Assembly: GCF_000828715.1 (NCBI RefSeq)
Contig: NZ_AP014583.1
Location: 3,036,001 to 3,100,000, forward strand
Direction: 5' to 3'
Source: Winogradskyella sp. PG-2
GTDB lineage: Bacteria; Bacteroidota; Bacteroidia; Flavobacteriales; Flavobacteriaceae
DNA: 64,000 nucleotides
The position numbers and the translations under genes were made by a program. Below are positions 54,205 to 63,556 of the stretch, piece by piece. Under the pieces are notes generated by a model. That model was not told the DNA's origin. It ran no database searches and saw only the letters and a program-made list of their open reading frames with translations. The number at the start of each line of letters is the position of its first letter. The first letter of the stretch is position 1.

Positions 54205-55872
54205 TTAGGTGTATTTTTTCTTTCTAAAGTAGTTAAACGCAAAACCGAAAAGACCAAGTAGAGCCAGTGGTAAAACAATATTAATCAATTGCCATTTACC
54301 ATTGCTATCTTTTATTTTTTCTGAATCTAAAAAAGCAATACTAATTTCTTTAGCTCTAATGTTTATAAGTCCTGTATCGTCCAAAAGGTAATTGATAGTA
54401 TTGATGAGAAATTCTTTATTTCCAAAAGCTTTTCCTGTGAGTTGATCAAAACCTAATTCTTGAGGTCTATTTCTAACAACTTTATTTTTAATTACATCAC
54501 CATCAGAGATTACAACCATTTTCGTTTCGGTACTCTTAGATTTAAAATCTTTCACTTCAAAAGGTAATACACGCTTGTCGTATACAGAAGTAAATTCCCC
54601 TTCTAATAATACGGCAAGATTCTGCGGCCCTAAATTATAAGTGGTTTCATCTGGTGTTTCCATAACGTTAGCTAATGAAATACTTTTTGGTACACCTTCG
54701 AGTTTAGAACGCGGAGAACTTTGTAAGAGTATAGATTTTTCTATACCATTTTTTAAAGTGTCAATTGGGCTTGCAAAATCAAATCTCACTAAGTTTAAGT
54801 TTTTAGTAATTGAGTGATTAGGATTCGATGCTGCAAGCGGAGAATACTGCCATTGCAAAGGTTGTAATTGGGCTTGACTACCTTCACCAATTGCTAACAT
54901 AATTGGTGCAGAGTACAAATCTTTTACTAAACTTGGGTTTATTCTAATACCATATTTAAAGAAAAAATCATTCAGTTTCAAGTCGCGCATAATGGAAACT
55001 CCTGTTCCTGTAGCATTGTGCAGGCTATCCTCATCCATAATAACAGATTCTGTTAGCCATAAACTTTTACCACCATGCATAGAGTATTGATCTAAAACTA
55101 ATTTTTCATTTTCTGTAAAGGCTTCACTAGGTTTTGCTGCAACAATTAAATCGTATTGCTTTAAATCATTTAATGTTTTTTGAGGATTAGATGCGACACT
55201 ATCTAATGTAAAAGGAGCAACTCTATAATATTGTTGCATTGTTTTTAGAAAATCTGCAAGGTATACATCATCTAATTCACCATTGCCTTTTAAAATTGCT
55301 ATAGTCTTAGACTTAGGATTAACTAATTGACTAAAACCATCTGAAAATGCATATTCTAAGGATTGCACAGAGTTATTAACTTGTTCTTGTAAACCTTGTG
55401 TAATACTTCTTTTTAATAAAGGAATTTTAACTATCTCATCTTTATAACTTGCAAAAGCCCAGGGGAAAATAATCTCTTTTGTAACTTTTCCAGTGCTATT
55501 ATCTGTGTTAATATATGGTTCTAGTCCAGATTTAGTAAGCTCATCAATATTTCTCTCGCGAGTTGTTTCATCTTCTATAGGATTGATATAGTTAATGAAT
55601 ATTTGATTAGTTTCAAGTTGAAACTCTTCAATGATTTGTTTTGTTTCAGTTTGAAGTAATCTAAATTCAGAAGGAAAATTACCTTCTAGAAATACATCAA
55701 TTATCAACGGAGAATCTAAATCGCTTACTAATGCTTTTGAAGCATTAGATAATGTATAACGATTATCTTTAGTTAAATCGAAGCGCTGATAAAACTTACT
55801 CGCAATAAAATTTACAAGAAGTAACCCAACAATAACAGTTATAATTGATATAAGCGTTTTATTCTTTTTCAT
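54205..55872 (-). CDS. gldG: Gliding motility ABC transporter component GldG
   Basis: 555 residues. One N-terminal helix (LISIITVIVGLLLVNFIA) and one C-terminal helix (INIVLPLALLGLFGFAFNYF) flank a large periplasmic domain (YQRFDLTKDNRYTLSNASK, VFLEGNFPSEFRLLQTE). This is the GldG form. GldA, GldF and GldG form an ABC transporter needed for gliding in some Flavobacterium species; gldA lies elsewhere. The start overlaps the preceding gene by 14 nt. Part of the operon 54205-58226. Confidence 0.94.
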   Translation of the reverse strand: MKKNKTLISIITVIVGLLLVNFIASKFYQRFDLTKDNRYTLSNASKALVSDLDSPLIIDVFLEGNFPSEFRLLQTETKQIIEEFQLETNQIFINYINPIEDETTRERNIDELTKSGLEPYINTDNSTGKVTKEIIFPWAFASYKDEIVKIPLLKRSITQGLQEQVNNSVQSLEYAFSDGFSQLVNPKSKTIAILKGNGELDDVYLADFLKTMQQYYRVAPFTLDSVASNPQKTLNDLKQYDLIVAAKPSEAFTENEKLVLDQYSMHGGKSLWLTESVIMDEDSLHNATGTGVSIMRDLKLNDFFFKYGIRINPSLVKDLYSAPIMLAIGEGSQAQLQPLQWQYSPLAASNPNHSITKNLNLVRFDFASPIDTLKNGIEKSILLQSSPRSKLEGVPKSISLANVMETPDETTYNLGPQNLAVLLEGEFTSVYDKRVLPFEVKDFKSKSTETKMVVISDGDVIKNKVVRNRPQELGFDQLTGKAFGNKEFLINTINYLLDDTGLINIRAKEISIAFLDSEKIKDSNGKWQLINIVLPLALLGLFGFAFNYFRKKKYT

Positions 55873-56356
55873 TTTCGAACGTAATTTCTTCTTGATATGG
55901 TTTTATAACACTGACTTTATTTTGCTGAAATGTAATTTCTACACATTCTTTTTTGTCATTAAAAGCGCCAGGTTCAATACCCAAAGCATAATTCCATTTA
56001 TTAATGTCTTGTGCTTTTGTTACATCATTCCATGTTAACCATTCGTGTTTTCCTAAAGCTAATTCTATTTCTGATTTTGAAAAGCCAATTAAGGTATCAG
56101 ATTCAATAGTATTATCGATCATTTCATAGCGTAAACTTGGTTTTTCAATCCATGCTTCACTATTAAAATATTTTAAATGGTGGTAATTACTTATAATATT
56201 TACAAACGGGTAAAACATATAGAAATAGACAAATGGAGTAAGAACCAAACTGATTATAGCTGATAACCATTTACGCTTATCAACTGTATTCATAAACAAG
56301 AATAGTAGTATAAAAACTACGATCATAAAAATGACTAAAAAAGGCGTTATAATCAT
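55859..56356 (-). CDS. Membrane protein inserted between gldF and gldG
   Basis: 165 residues. Two N-terminal helices (about 3-22 and 32-52) precede a soluble domain with LIGFSKSEIELALGKHEWL and KWNYALGIEPGAFNDKKECV. The soluble part resembles a small flavobacterial domain of unknown function. It starts 2 nt after gldF and overlaps gldG by 14 nt, so it is fully built into the gliding operon. In the best-known Flavobacterium gldFG locus the two genes are adjacent, to my knowledge. Function not known. Confidence 0.8.
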   Translation of the reverse strand: MIITPFLVIFMIVVFILLFLFMNTVDKRKWLSAIISLVLTPFVYFYMFYPFVNIISNYHHLKYFNSEAWIEKPSLRYEMIDNTIESDTLIGFSKSEIELALGKHEWLTWNDVTKAQDINKWNYALGIEPGAFNDKKECVEITFQQNKVSVIKPYQEEITFENEKE

Positions 56357-56358
56357 TA

Positions 56359-57081
56359 TTAATGTTTTTGAATTCTAAATTTTGTAAATATTAAAAAGGC
56401 CAGAGCTATACTTATAAAATAGACTAAATCTCTTGTGTCAATCACTCCACGACTCATGCTATTATAATGTGCCGACATACCTAGGTTTTCCATATATACT
56501 AAATCACCTAATAAATTATAGTTTGAAAGCCCTTCAAAACCAAAATAAATAAAGAAACAAATAAAGACTGCAATTATAAAAGCGACGATCTGATTATCTG
56601 AGAGGGTAGAGGCAAACAAACCAATAGCAGTATATGCCGCTATTAAAAAGAGTAACCCAAAATAAGAACCAATGGTACTTCCCAAATCTATATTTCCTTC
56701 TGGGTTTCCTAGTTGTGAGATACTATAAACATAAAGTAATGTTGGGATTAATGCTATAAGTATTAAGGCTAGAGCACCAAAATATTTTCCTAAAACAATC
56801 TGAAAATGATAAATAGGCTTGGTCACCAATAATTCTAAAGTCCCTTGCTTTTTTTCATCACTAAAACTTCGCATTGTAACTGCCGGCACTAAAAAAATAA
56901 GAATCCAAGGAGCTAAAAGGAAGAAAGATGATAAACTAGCTAGGCCATTATCTAAAAGGTTGAACTCCCCTTTAAAAACCCAAAGAAACAAACCGTTAAG
57001 TAATAAAAAAACGCCAATAACTAAATAACCTATTGGTGAGGCGAAGAAGGTGTTTATTTCTTTTTTAAGTATTGCTAACAT
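56359..57081 (-). CDS. gldF: Gliding motility ABC transporter permease GldF
   Basis: 240 residues with six helices and the ABC-2 layout: MLAILKKEINTFFASPIGYL, then TMRSFSDEKKQGTLELLVTKP (the coupling segment), and helices to LAFLIFTKFRIQKH. It forms the inner-membrane channel of the Gld ABC transporter with GldG and the ATPase GldA. It starts 7 nt after the ABM-domain gene. Confidence 0.95.
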   Translation of the reverse strand: MLAILKKEINTFFASPIGYLVIGVFLLLNGLFLWVFKGEFNLLDNGLASLSSFFLLAPWILIFLVPAVTMRSFSDEKKQGTLELLVTKPIYHFQIVLGKYFGALALILIALIPTLLYVYSISQLGNPEGNIDLGSTIGSYFGLLFLIAAYTAIGLFASTLSDNQIVAFIIAVFICFFIYFGFEGLSNYNLLGDLVYMENLGMSAHYNSMSRGVIDTRDLVYFISIALAFLIFTKFRIQKH

Positions 57082-57088
57082 TGGTCTT

Positions 57089-57385
57089 TTACTTTAAACT
57101 ATGTAGTTTGTTTACACTCCAAGCTTCAGGTTTTGCGTTAAATAAAGGTTTTGTATTAGCCCAAACACCTTTAAATAAGTCTGAATGCCTATAATTATTT
57201 AAATCTACTTCAGAATCCCAATAACTATAAGTAAAAAAGATATTGGTATTGTTCTGGTCTCGGTATAATTCTAAAAAGTTGCAACCATTAAAATTGCGAA
57301 TCTTAGTTTTAACGGTTCCAAAATTAGCTAAGAATTCTTGAATCTTAGACGGTTCAAAGCTCATTTTTACAATTCTTACTAACAA
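57089..57385 (-). CDS. Antibiotic-biosynthesis-monooxygenase (ABM) fold protein
   Basis: 98 residues with the ferredoxin-like dimeric alpha-beta barrel pattern: MLVRIVKMSFEP, GCNFLELYRDQNN, IFFTYSYWDSEVDLNNYRHS. Such proteins range from quinol monooxygenases to haem-degrading or simply structural enzymes. Function here unknown. Third in an operon between the SAM hydrolase and gldF, 4 and 7 nt from its neighbours. Confidence 0.85.
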   Translation of the reverse strand: MLVRIVKMSFEPSKIQEFLANFGTVKTKIRNFNGCNFLELYRDQNNTNIFFTYSYWDSEVDLNNYRHSDLFKGVWANTKPLFNAKPEAWSVNKLHSLK

Positions 57386-57389
57386 TAGC

Positions 57390-58226
57390 TTAGGTTTTAG
57401 AGAAATTTACGGTTACAGTATCCATAGTTTTTAAACCCATTAAAGTCGAGGCACTACCAACAGTGCTACTATTACTCTTATAAACTGCAATTTCTAAATA
57501 GCCTGAAGAATTGAAAACAACTAACCCTCTTCCTTCATCATTACGTTTAGATTCTTCAATTTCAAAATTTACAATATCGCTGTACTTGCTATGTACGGTT
57601 TTAAATTTATGATTTCGAGCTGAAATTTCATACCCTCTTGTTTTTTGAATATCCTCAAAAAATTTACGTGTAATATTTGTGATCACATTTCCATAATTAT
57701 CAACGTAAATTACAGAACCAATTATTTGATTTTTTTCATCATTTACAAACGGAATTAAATTTTTAATTGGTTTGATAGTGTTAATAACTTTTCCTATTAT
57801 TTCTAATGTACCACCTCTTGCAATATGGCAAGCTACTTTCACAAAGACATCTAAAACAGGAAAACTCGTTTCAATTTTATCATGAATATTAATTTCTACA
57901 ATTTTTTCTGGTGCAATTTCAGAACAAATCATACTCATAATACCATTATTAGCGCATATAAAGTAATGGTCATCCAGTTTAATCGCAATATGCTTATTTT
58001 CAGGGCTTAACTCAGAATCAATTCCTATGATATGAATCGTTCCTTTTGGGAAACTACTATAAGCGTTTAAAATAATATATGCTGCTTCAGAAATATCAAA
58101 TGGAGATATAGAATGTGATACATCCACAATTCTAATATCAGATAATTCACTGTAAATCGCACCTTTTATAGCACCAGCAAAGTGATCTTTTTCACCAAAA
58201 TCAGTCGTTAAAGTGATTATTGCCAT
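57390..58226 (-). CDS. SAM hydrolase (SAM hydroxide adenosyltransferase, DUF62 family)
   Basis: 278 residues. ITLTTDFGEKDHFAGAIKGA at the start, RIVDVSHSISPFD, and HIARGGTLE match the DUF62 family, related to SAM-dependent chlorinases and fluorinases. Most bacterial members split S-adenosylmethionine with water to adenosine and methionine. A halogenase role is unlikely without biosynthetic neighbours. First gene of the gld operon, divergent from phoH. Confidence 0.9.
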   Translation of the reverse strand: MAIITLTTDFGEKDHFAGAIKGAIYSELSDIRIVDVSHSISPFDISEAAYIILNAYSSFPKGTIHIIGIDSELSPENKHIAIKLDDHYFICANNGIMSMICSEIAPEKIVEINIHDKIETSFPVLDVFVKVACHIARGGTLEIIGKVINTIKPIKNLIPFVNDEKNQIIGSVIYVDNYGNVITNITRKFFEDIQKTRGYEISARNHKFKTVHSKYSDIVNFEIEESKRNDEGRGLVVFNSSGYLEIAVYKSNSSTVGSASTLMGLKTMDTVTVNFSKT

Positions 58227-58247
58227 GGATTGATTGTTGATATTTTT

Positions 58248-58280
58248 TTGAAATTTTTGAAAGTAAAATTGCTAGCTTTG
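58248..58280 (+). promoter_or_regulatory. Promoter of phoH
   Basis: TTG at 58248-58250, a 22-nt spacer and TAGCTTTG at 58273-58280. The spacer is slightly long. The leader to the TTG start codon would be about 50 nt. Confidence 0.45.
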
Positions 58281-58336
58281 TAAGTATACAAAACTAAGAA
58301 AAGAAAACAGATTAACACACTAAATTTAGTAGCCTT

Positions 58337-59290
58337 TTGAACGAACTTATTCTAGAACTCGAAGAAATTACACCAAAAGAATTCTTCGGTGCACAAAATG
58401 CCAATATTGAACTTCTGAAAAAATACTTTCCAAAACTTAAAATTGTTGCCAGAGGTAATAAAATTAAGGCGTATGGTGATGAAGAATTACTCGAAGAGTT
58501 TGATCATAGAATGACTATGTTAATGAAGCATTTTGGCAAGTATAACAAACTTGATGAAAATGTGATTGAACGTGTTCTAACAAGTGTTAGTAGTGAAGAT
58601 TACAACACATCTGCTAGAAGTGGTGAAGTTCTTGTACATGGTGTTGGTGGTAAACTCATTAAAGCACAAACAGCAAATCAGCGAAAGTTGGTAGAGAGTA
58701 TGCGAAAAAATGATATGGTGTTTGCTATTGGACCTGCTGGTACTGGTAAAACCTATACAGGAGTTGCTTTAGCTGTACAAGCTTTGAAGAGTAAAGAGGT
58801 AAAGCGAATTATATTAACTCGTCCTGCAGTTGAAGCAGGTGAGAATCTTGGGTTTTTACCAGGTGATTTAAAAGAGAAATTAGATCCTTATATGCAACCA
58901 TTGTATGATGCCTTGCGAGATATGATTCCTCATGAGAAATTAGAAAGTTACATTGAGAAAGGTGTTATTCAAATTGCTCCATTGGCCTTTATGCGTGGAC
59001 GCACCTTAGATAATGCCTTTGTGATTTTAGATGAAGGTCAGAACACAACTCATGCACAAATGAAGATGTTCTTAACACGTATGGGAAAAAACGCTAAGTT
59101 TTTATTAACTGGTGATCCTGGTCAGGTAGATTTACCACGTCGCACAATTTCTGGATTAAAAGAAGCGCTTTTAGTTTTAAAGAATATTGAAGGTATTGGT
59201 ATTATTTATCTCGATGATAAGGATGTGATTCGTCATAAATTAGTTAAGAAAGTTATTTCTGCATACAAGAGCATTGAGAATCGAGATTAA
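58337..59290 (+). CDS. phoH: PhoH-family ATPase
   Basis: 317 residues from a TTG at 58337. The N-terminal KH-like part (FPKLKIVARGNKIKAYGDEE) precedes the PhoH ATPase: Walker A GPAGTGKT (132-139), RPAVEAGENLGFLPGDLKEK, Walker B FVILDEGQN and GDPGQVDLP. PhoH/PhoL proteins are linked to ribosome and RNA maturation; YbeZ with YbeY is the best studied pair. ybeY is not adjacent. No ATG gives the full N-terminus. Confidence 0.93.
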   Translation: MNELILELEEITPKEFFGAQNANIELLKKYFPKLKIVARGNKIKAYGDEELLEEFDHRMTMLMKHFGKYNKLDENVIERVLTSVSSEDYNTSARSGEVLVHGVGGKLIKAQTANQRKLVESMRKNDMVFAIGPAGTGKTYTGVALAVQALKSKEVKRIILTRPAVEAGENLGFLPGDLKEKLDPYMQPLYDALRDMIPHEKLESYIEKGVIQIAPLAFMRGRTLDNAFVILDEGQNTTHAQMKMFLTRMGKNAKFLLTGDPGQVDLPRRTISGLKEALLVLKNIEGIGIIYLDDKDVIRHKLVKKVISAYKSIENRD

Positions 59291-59298
59291 AATACTAC

Positions 59299-59437
59299 TG
59301 TCATTGCGAGAAAAGCGTGACAAATACGTAGTATTCATTAATACCTTAAAAATCAATAAGAAGAGAATGAATAATCTTTTAAATTATAACTAAAAACATA
59401 CAGATTACTGCGTCGCAAAGGCGACTCGTAATGACAT
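59299..59437. repeat. Small dispersed inverted-repeat element (MITE-like) between phoH and purC
   Basis: Ends TGTCATTGCGAG (59300-59311) and CTCGTAATGACA (about 59425-59436) are inverted repeats matching at 11 of 12 positions. Inside the right end lies CAGATTACTGCGTCGCAAAG, whose complement resembles the ACGAAGCAATCTG core of dispersed flavobacterial repeats. The centre is AT-rich and codes for nothing. It fills the gap between two essential genes. A fragment of the same family lies at 32867. Confidence 0.55.
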
Positions 59438-59448
59438 TACATTAGAAA

Positions 59449-60399
59449 ATGAGTAACACAATCATAGATACCAATTTCAACTTTCCAAACCAAAAAAGTG
59501 TTTACAAAGGAAAAGTTAGAGAAGTTTATAATATTAACGATGATCAGTTAGTAATGATTGCAACAGATCGTTTAAGTGCTTTTGATGTGGTAATGCCAAA
59601 GGGTATTCCTTATAAAGGGCAGATCTTAAATCAGATAGCAACAAAGATGATGACGGAAACTGAAGATTTAGTACCTAATTGGTTGGTCGCTACACCAGAT
59701 CCTAATGTAGCTGTAGGTCATTTATGTGATCCTTTTAAAGTCGAAATGGTGATACGTGGCTATATGTCTGGTCATGCAGCACGAGAGTATAAAGCCGGTA
59801 GGCGAATACTTTGTGGTGTTTCAATGCCAGAAGGTATGAAAGAGAATGACAAATTTCCTGAGCCGATTATAACTCCAGCAACTAAGGCTGAAATGGGAGA
59901 CCACGATGAAGATATTTCTCGTGAAGACATTTTAGCAAAAGGTATCGTTTCTAAGGAAGATTATATTATTCTTGAAGATTACACTAGAAAATTATTTAAC
60001 CGTGGGACAGAAATCGCAGCAGATCGTGGTTTAATCTTAGTAGATACCAAATACGAATTCGGAAAAACTAAAGACGGTAAAATAGTTCTGATTGATGAAA
60101 TACATACACCAGATTCTTCACGTTATTTCTATGCAGACGGTTACCAAGAGCGTCAAGATAGAGGTGAAACTCAAAAGCAATTATCTAAAGAGTTTGTGCG
60201 TCAATGGTTAATTTCTAATGACTTTCAAGGATTAGAAGGGCAAACAGTTCCTTTTATGAGTGATGATTATGTTGAAACCGTTAGCGAGCGTTATATTGAA
60301 TTGTATGAAAATATTACAGGTGACACTTTTGTGAAAGGTGACGTCAGTGATATTCAGAGTCGGATAGAGGCAAATGTAAATGACTATTTAAAATCGTAG
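59449..60399 (+). CDS. purC: Phosphoribosylaminoimidazole-succinocarboxamide synthase
   Basis: 316 residues of the longer SAICAR synthase form. [20 protein letters not shown] is the ATP-binding start, then [53 protein letters not shown] and [12 protein letters not shown]. It joins CAIR with aspartate in purine synthesis. Length is normal for the Bacteroidota/yeast-type form. No other pur genes are close. Confidence 0.97.
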   Translation: MSNTIIDTNFNFPNQKSVYKGKVREVYNINDDQLVMIATDRLSAFDVVMPKGIPYKGQILNQIATKMMTETEDLVPNWLVATPDPNVAVGHLCDPFKVEMVIRGYMSGHAAREYKAGRRILCGVSMPEGMKENDKFPEPIITPATKAEMGDHDEDISREDILAKGIVSKEDYIILEDYTRKLFNRGTEIAADRGLILVDTKYEFGKTKDGKIVLIDEIHTPDSSRYFYADGYQERQDRGETQKQLSKEFVRQWLISNDFQGLEGQTVPFMSDDYVETVSERYIELYENITGDTFVKGDVSDIQSRIEANVNDYLKS

Positions 60400-61611
60400 C
60401 TATTCTTTTTCTAGCTTTTCTAGTTTTTCACGAGAATACGGATTTTCTTGTAATGCTAGCGCTTTTATAAAATTTTCCTTTGCTTTATTCTTGTTCTCTA
60501 CAGCCAAATAATAATCACCTAGAGAATCATAAACGTTAGAGCTTTTTGGGTGATACTCTACATTCATCTCAAAAAATTGTTTTGCTAAGTCATGCTTATT
60601 CATTTGCATGAGTTGGTAACCCATTCCATTAATCGTTCCCTCATCTGGCTTGTTATCATAACCCAAAGTATTACTTACTTTAGTGAAATGAGTTTTCATT
60701 CTGTCCACTATATCTGTATTAGGAGTCATGACATCTGAAAATTTAATGTCAAATTTATAGAAGTCAAAAAGAAACCTTAAGCCATCATAGGTAGTTATTA
60801 AAGGAGCTGAACCATGGTCATCATTTTCGTAATATTTATAACTAAAATCCACAGCACTTTCGTTAGTGTTTCTGAATAAATCTCTAGTTTCAAAAATTGA
60901 ATTAATAGGTTCCACCATTGGTCCTTTGGCTTTTCTAACGGAAGTTGTATCCATACCTGCTTCAAGAGTATTTGCTATACCTAAATAAAGCGATTTGTTT
61001 TTATACTTTTCATCTTTAAGGTTTGACTCGTTAAAGGCATTTAATAATTTTTTGTTATCCCAACACATCGAAGGATCAATAGAGATATAACTTGTAAATA
61101 AATCTGGTCTATTGTTTAGAGCATCCATTACTAATAACCCTCCAAATGAATGACCAATAAACATTCTATAAGGAGATGTTGGATAATTTTTTTCAATATG
61201 CGGGAATAATTCTTTTTCCATAAACCTTAAGAAGTCTCTTCCACCTCCAGATTGAGCAACTAAGCCTTGTGGAGCCATTGGAGGGTTAGGTTCTGATTTT
61301 GTTGGTGTCAAATCTCGAGTTCTGTTAGTATTTGGTATGGCAACAACCATCAAATTTGGTATAATATTATTAGAACCTAATTGCTCAACCATACCAACAA
61401 CTGAGGTAAAATGTGCATCACCATCTAATAAGTAGATTACTGGGTAGTTTTTTACTCCTAATGGTGGTATATACACCATTATTTTTCTTTCTTCATTAAG
61501 AATTTTTGATTGAATACTATCCATTTTACCAATAACAACTTCATTTTGACTATCAGTTAAATTTGGAGTTGCAAACAAGAGAATTATAAATAAGTACTTA
61601 AAAGTTTTCAT
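60400..61611 (-). CDS. Exported alpha/beta-hydrolase (esterase D type) with TPR tail
   Basis: 403 residues with a signal peptide. The hydrolase domain (about 35-300) has VIYLLDGDAHF, the nucleophile Ser155 in FIGHSFGGLL and a late HGSAPL His. The type is that of enterochelin-esterase-like hydrolases. The C-terminal 100 residues contain two TPR-like units (LMQMNKHDLAKQFFEMN, YDSLGDYYLAVENKNKAKEN). The substrate may be a siderophore, an ester drug or a peptide ester. Convergent with purC, adjacent. Confidence 0.88.
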   Translation of the reverse strand: MKTFKYLFIILLFATPNLTDSQNEVVIGKMDSIQSKILNEERKIMVYIPPLGVKNYPVIYLLDGDAHFTSVVGMVEQLGSNNIIPNLMVVAIPNTNRTRDLTPTKSEPNPPMAPQGLVAQSGGGRDFLRFMEKELFPHIEKNYPTSPYRMFIGHSFGGLLVMDALNNRPDLFTSYISIDPSMCWDNKKLLNAFNESNLKDEKYKNKSLYLGIANTLEAGMDTTSVRKAKGPMVEPINSIFETRDLFRNTNESAVDFSYKYYENDDHGSAPLITTYDGLRFLFDFYKFDIKFSDVMTPNTDIVDRMKTHFTKVSNTLGYDNKPDEGTINGMGYQLMQMNKHDLAKQFFEMNVEYHPKSSNVYDSLGDYYLAVENKNKAKENFIKALALQENPYSREKLEKLEKE

Positions 61612-61698
61612 ATTTGATTTAGTTTATATCTATGAATTAGTTGTTTTTGAAAAATAAATGACATCGAAGTCAATTAATTCTACAATAACGTTGGTTAT

Positions 61699-62223
61699 TT
61701 AATATTTAGCCTTCAAAGTCTCAGTATGATGCTCAACATGGTGTGCTGTCCACATTATAATTTCTCGCACAGGCATTTTTCCCATTAAAGGATGAGGTAA
61801 AATCAGTGTGTCTAAATTCTTATAACTAATGGTTTTTGTTTTGTGTTGCAGCTTCTTTTGTTCTGTTTGTATCCTGTTGAGAATATATTCTTTTTCACTA
61901 AAAGCAGGTACTTTCATATTTTCAGAACCTTTGAAAGTTCTGCCTTTTGCATCTTCTAAACGTTCTTGGTAACGTTGTACTATCGCCTCATAATTTCTGA
62001 CTGGTCTGTTCGCTTTCCCAAACTTGTAACGCAATAAAAACTTAGGCATACTCAGGGCATTGCTGAGTGGTTTAATGCTTTATAATAAATGAAGTGCTTG
62101 CTGTCCTGATGTCCATTTACCTTCAGGTCCTTGTGTCCAAGCATCTTCTGGTTGGTTTTTTAACCAAGTGATTAATTCGTTGTGTTTGGATTCAATTAAA
62201 TCTACAATGTCTTCTTTATTCAT
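61699..62223 (-). pseudogene. DinB-family protein gene interrupted by an in-frame TAA
   Basis: An ATG at 62223 opens 47 codons with the DinB-like N-terminus (MNKEDIVDLIESKHNELI; GKWTSGQQALHLL). A TAA at 62080-62082 follows, and the same frame continues SIKPLSNALSMPKFLLRYKF for another 126 codons to 61699. The ATG at 62049 would make a 116-residue fragment with HHVEHH at the end, but would lack the first helix and its metal His. In related proteins the interrupted place reads HLVQS-type, so CAA to TAA is the likely change. DinB four-helix proteins are metal-dependent thiol transferase-like enzymes. The product is probably lost. Confidence 0.7.
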
Positions 62224-62292
62224 AACGCTTAGTTTGATAAAGTAAGATACGAATTTTAATGAGGAGTTTCTAAATTACGTATTTACAAGCTA

Positions 62293-63057
62293 TTATTCCA
62301 CTTCTTTCTCTTGTAGTACAACTTTATCTTTTTTGAAGATAGGAACTAAGTAAGATAAATTAAATCCAAAACCACCACCAATAGCTCCACTATCATAAGT
62401 TCTATTAAAACCAGGAATATAGAGATTTTCATAACCACTAGGTTTTGTTTCTGAAACAAGAAACTTAAGTTGAACATTTATACCAGCAAAGAAATTATTA
62501 AAAAGTTCAGCTTTTAATCCTACTTGTATTTCTCCCCAAATTGCAGTTAAACCTTTAAATTCTTGACCTTCTTCTACTGAGAATAACCCATTATTCCAGT
62601 ATTGGTTATTTATATCATAAACTTTATAATTATTTAAAGTTTGACTAAATGTACTCGCACCTACACGGAAACCACCATAAAGCATATTCTCCATATCGAG
62701 CCAATTTTTGTAGAAATTAATATCTATACCAGCTTTAAAATAGCTTCCTTTAGACGTATTGTTTAAAACTTCGTTTTCTAAAGTACGTTCTTCATTTCCA
62801 ATTTCACCAGCTAAGTACATACGTTTTGTAAGGCGATAATCTCCCAAAACTTCAAAGCCTGTGTAATTATCATCTAAAAATGTACGTGCTAGTTTACTTA
62901 TATCTGTACCTAGACGTAATCCATACTTTTGTTTAAAGACTAAGGTGTCTGTGACAGTTTTCTTTTCGTTTTGCGCAAAAGCTATTGTTGTAAACAACAG
63001 CAAAATTATAGCACTTCTAATGGAAGATACGTACATGTACTGTGTTTTCATTTTCAA
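62293..63057 (-). CDS. DUF6048-family exported protein, probable outer-membrane barrel
   Basis: 254 residues. The signal peptide ends FTTIAFAQ. The mature part alternates like an outer-membrane barrel (YGLRLGTDISKLARTFLD, YGGFRVGASTFSQTL, IWGEIQVGLKAELF, GGGFGFNLSYLVPIF). The length and pairing with the next gene match DUF6048. The first ATG at 63057 overlaps DUF6452 by 41 nt; ATG codons at 63051 and 63036 are also possible, and 63036 gives the most compact signal. Function unknown. Confidence 0.82.
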   Translation of the reverse strand: MKMKTQYMYVSSIRSAIILLLFTTIAFAQNEKKTVTDTLVFKQKYGLRLGTDISKLARTFLDDNYTGFEVLGDYRLTKRMYLAGEIGNEERTLENEVLNNTSKGSYFKAGIDINFYKNWLDMENMLYGGFRVGASTFSQTLNNYKVYDINNQYWNNGLFSVEEGQEFKGLTAIWGEIQVGLKAELFNNFFAGINVQLKFLVSETKPSGYENLYIPGFNRTYDSGAIGGGFGFNLSYLVPIFKKDKVVLQEKEVE

Positions 63058-63553
63058 CTGTTGATTCTACAATTTCAATATTATTACTAATCCAATTATC
63101 TGTATCTGTGACTCTTGTTACGGTTAGGGCGGTAAATATACTTTTATATCCACATGCTCTAGATACATAAATAAATTCTGGTACATATGAGATTTCTAGA
63201 ATGTCTATATTAGAGTCTCCTGTGCCATCTATTCTTAAGTTACTATCTTTTTCTGCAATAAAACGAGACGTAGTGACAGTACCTTCTGTATTAATTTGTA
63301 AAGGCAAATCTGCAGCATTTACATTTTCGTTGAAGGCTATAGTAGCATCTGAACTTACTTCTGGGTTTGTAACTAAATCTTCGCCATATAATGTTAGTCT
63401 CGGAACACTCTTTAAATCATCAGTATTTGATACATCATAAAACTCAATAAGTAATCTTGGAGTTGTTACTGTCGTTTCAGCACAAATGTCATCGCGCTCG
63501 CAGCTAATCAATGCTATGGTAACAAATAGAATAAGGAATTTTAGTTTTTTCAT
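63017..63553 (-). CDS. DUF6452-family lipoprotein
   Basis: 178 residues with a lipobox ending at Cys18 (ALISCERDD). ICAETTVTTPRLLIEFYDV and the final VHVRIFH fit DUF6452. In Flavobacteriaceae it is commonly found between rlmD and the DUF6048 gene, as here. The start is 3 nt after the rlmD stop. Function unknown; the barrel partner suggests a joint envelope role. Confidence 0.82.
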   Translation of the reverse strand: MKKLKFLILFVTIALISCERDDICAETTVTTPRLLIEFYDVSNTDDLKSVPRLTLYGEDLVTNPEVSSDATIAFNENVNAADLPLQINTEGTVTTSRFIAEKDSNLRIDGTGDSNIDILEISYVPEFIYVSRACGYKSIFTALTVTRVTDTDNWISNNIEIVESTVENENTVHVRIFH

Positions 63554-63556
63554 TTA

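Noticed and set aside
57390..58226. Fluorinase or chlorinase
   Set aside because: The family is dominated by SAM hydrolases and no halometabolite genes are present; the gene is part of the gld operon.
16886..62082. Reassignment of TAA as a sense codon to explain two interrupted genes
   Set aside because: TAA ends many intact genes in the window, for example dnaN, phoH and the COG4337 gene, so it is a normal stop.
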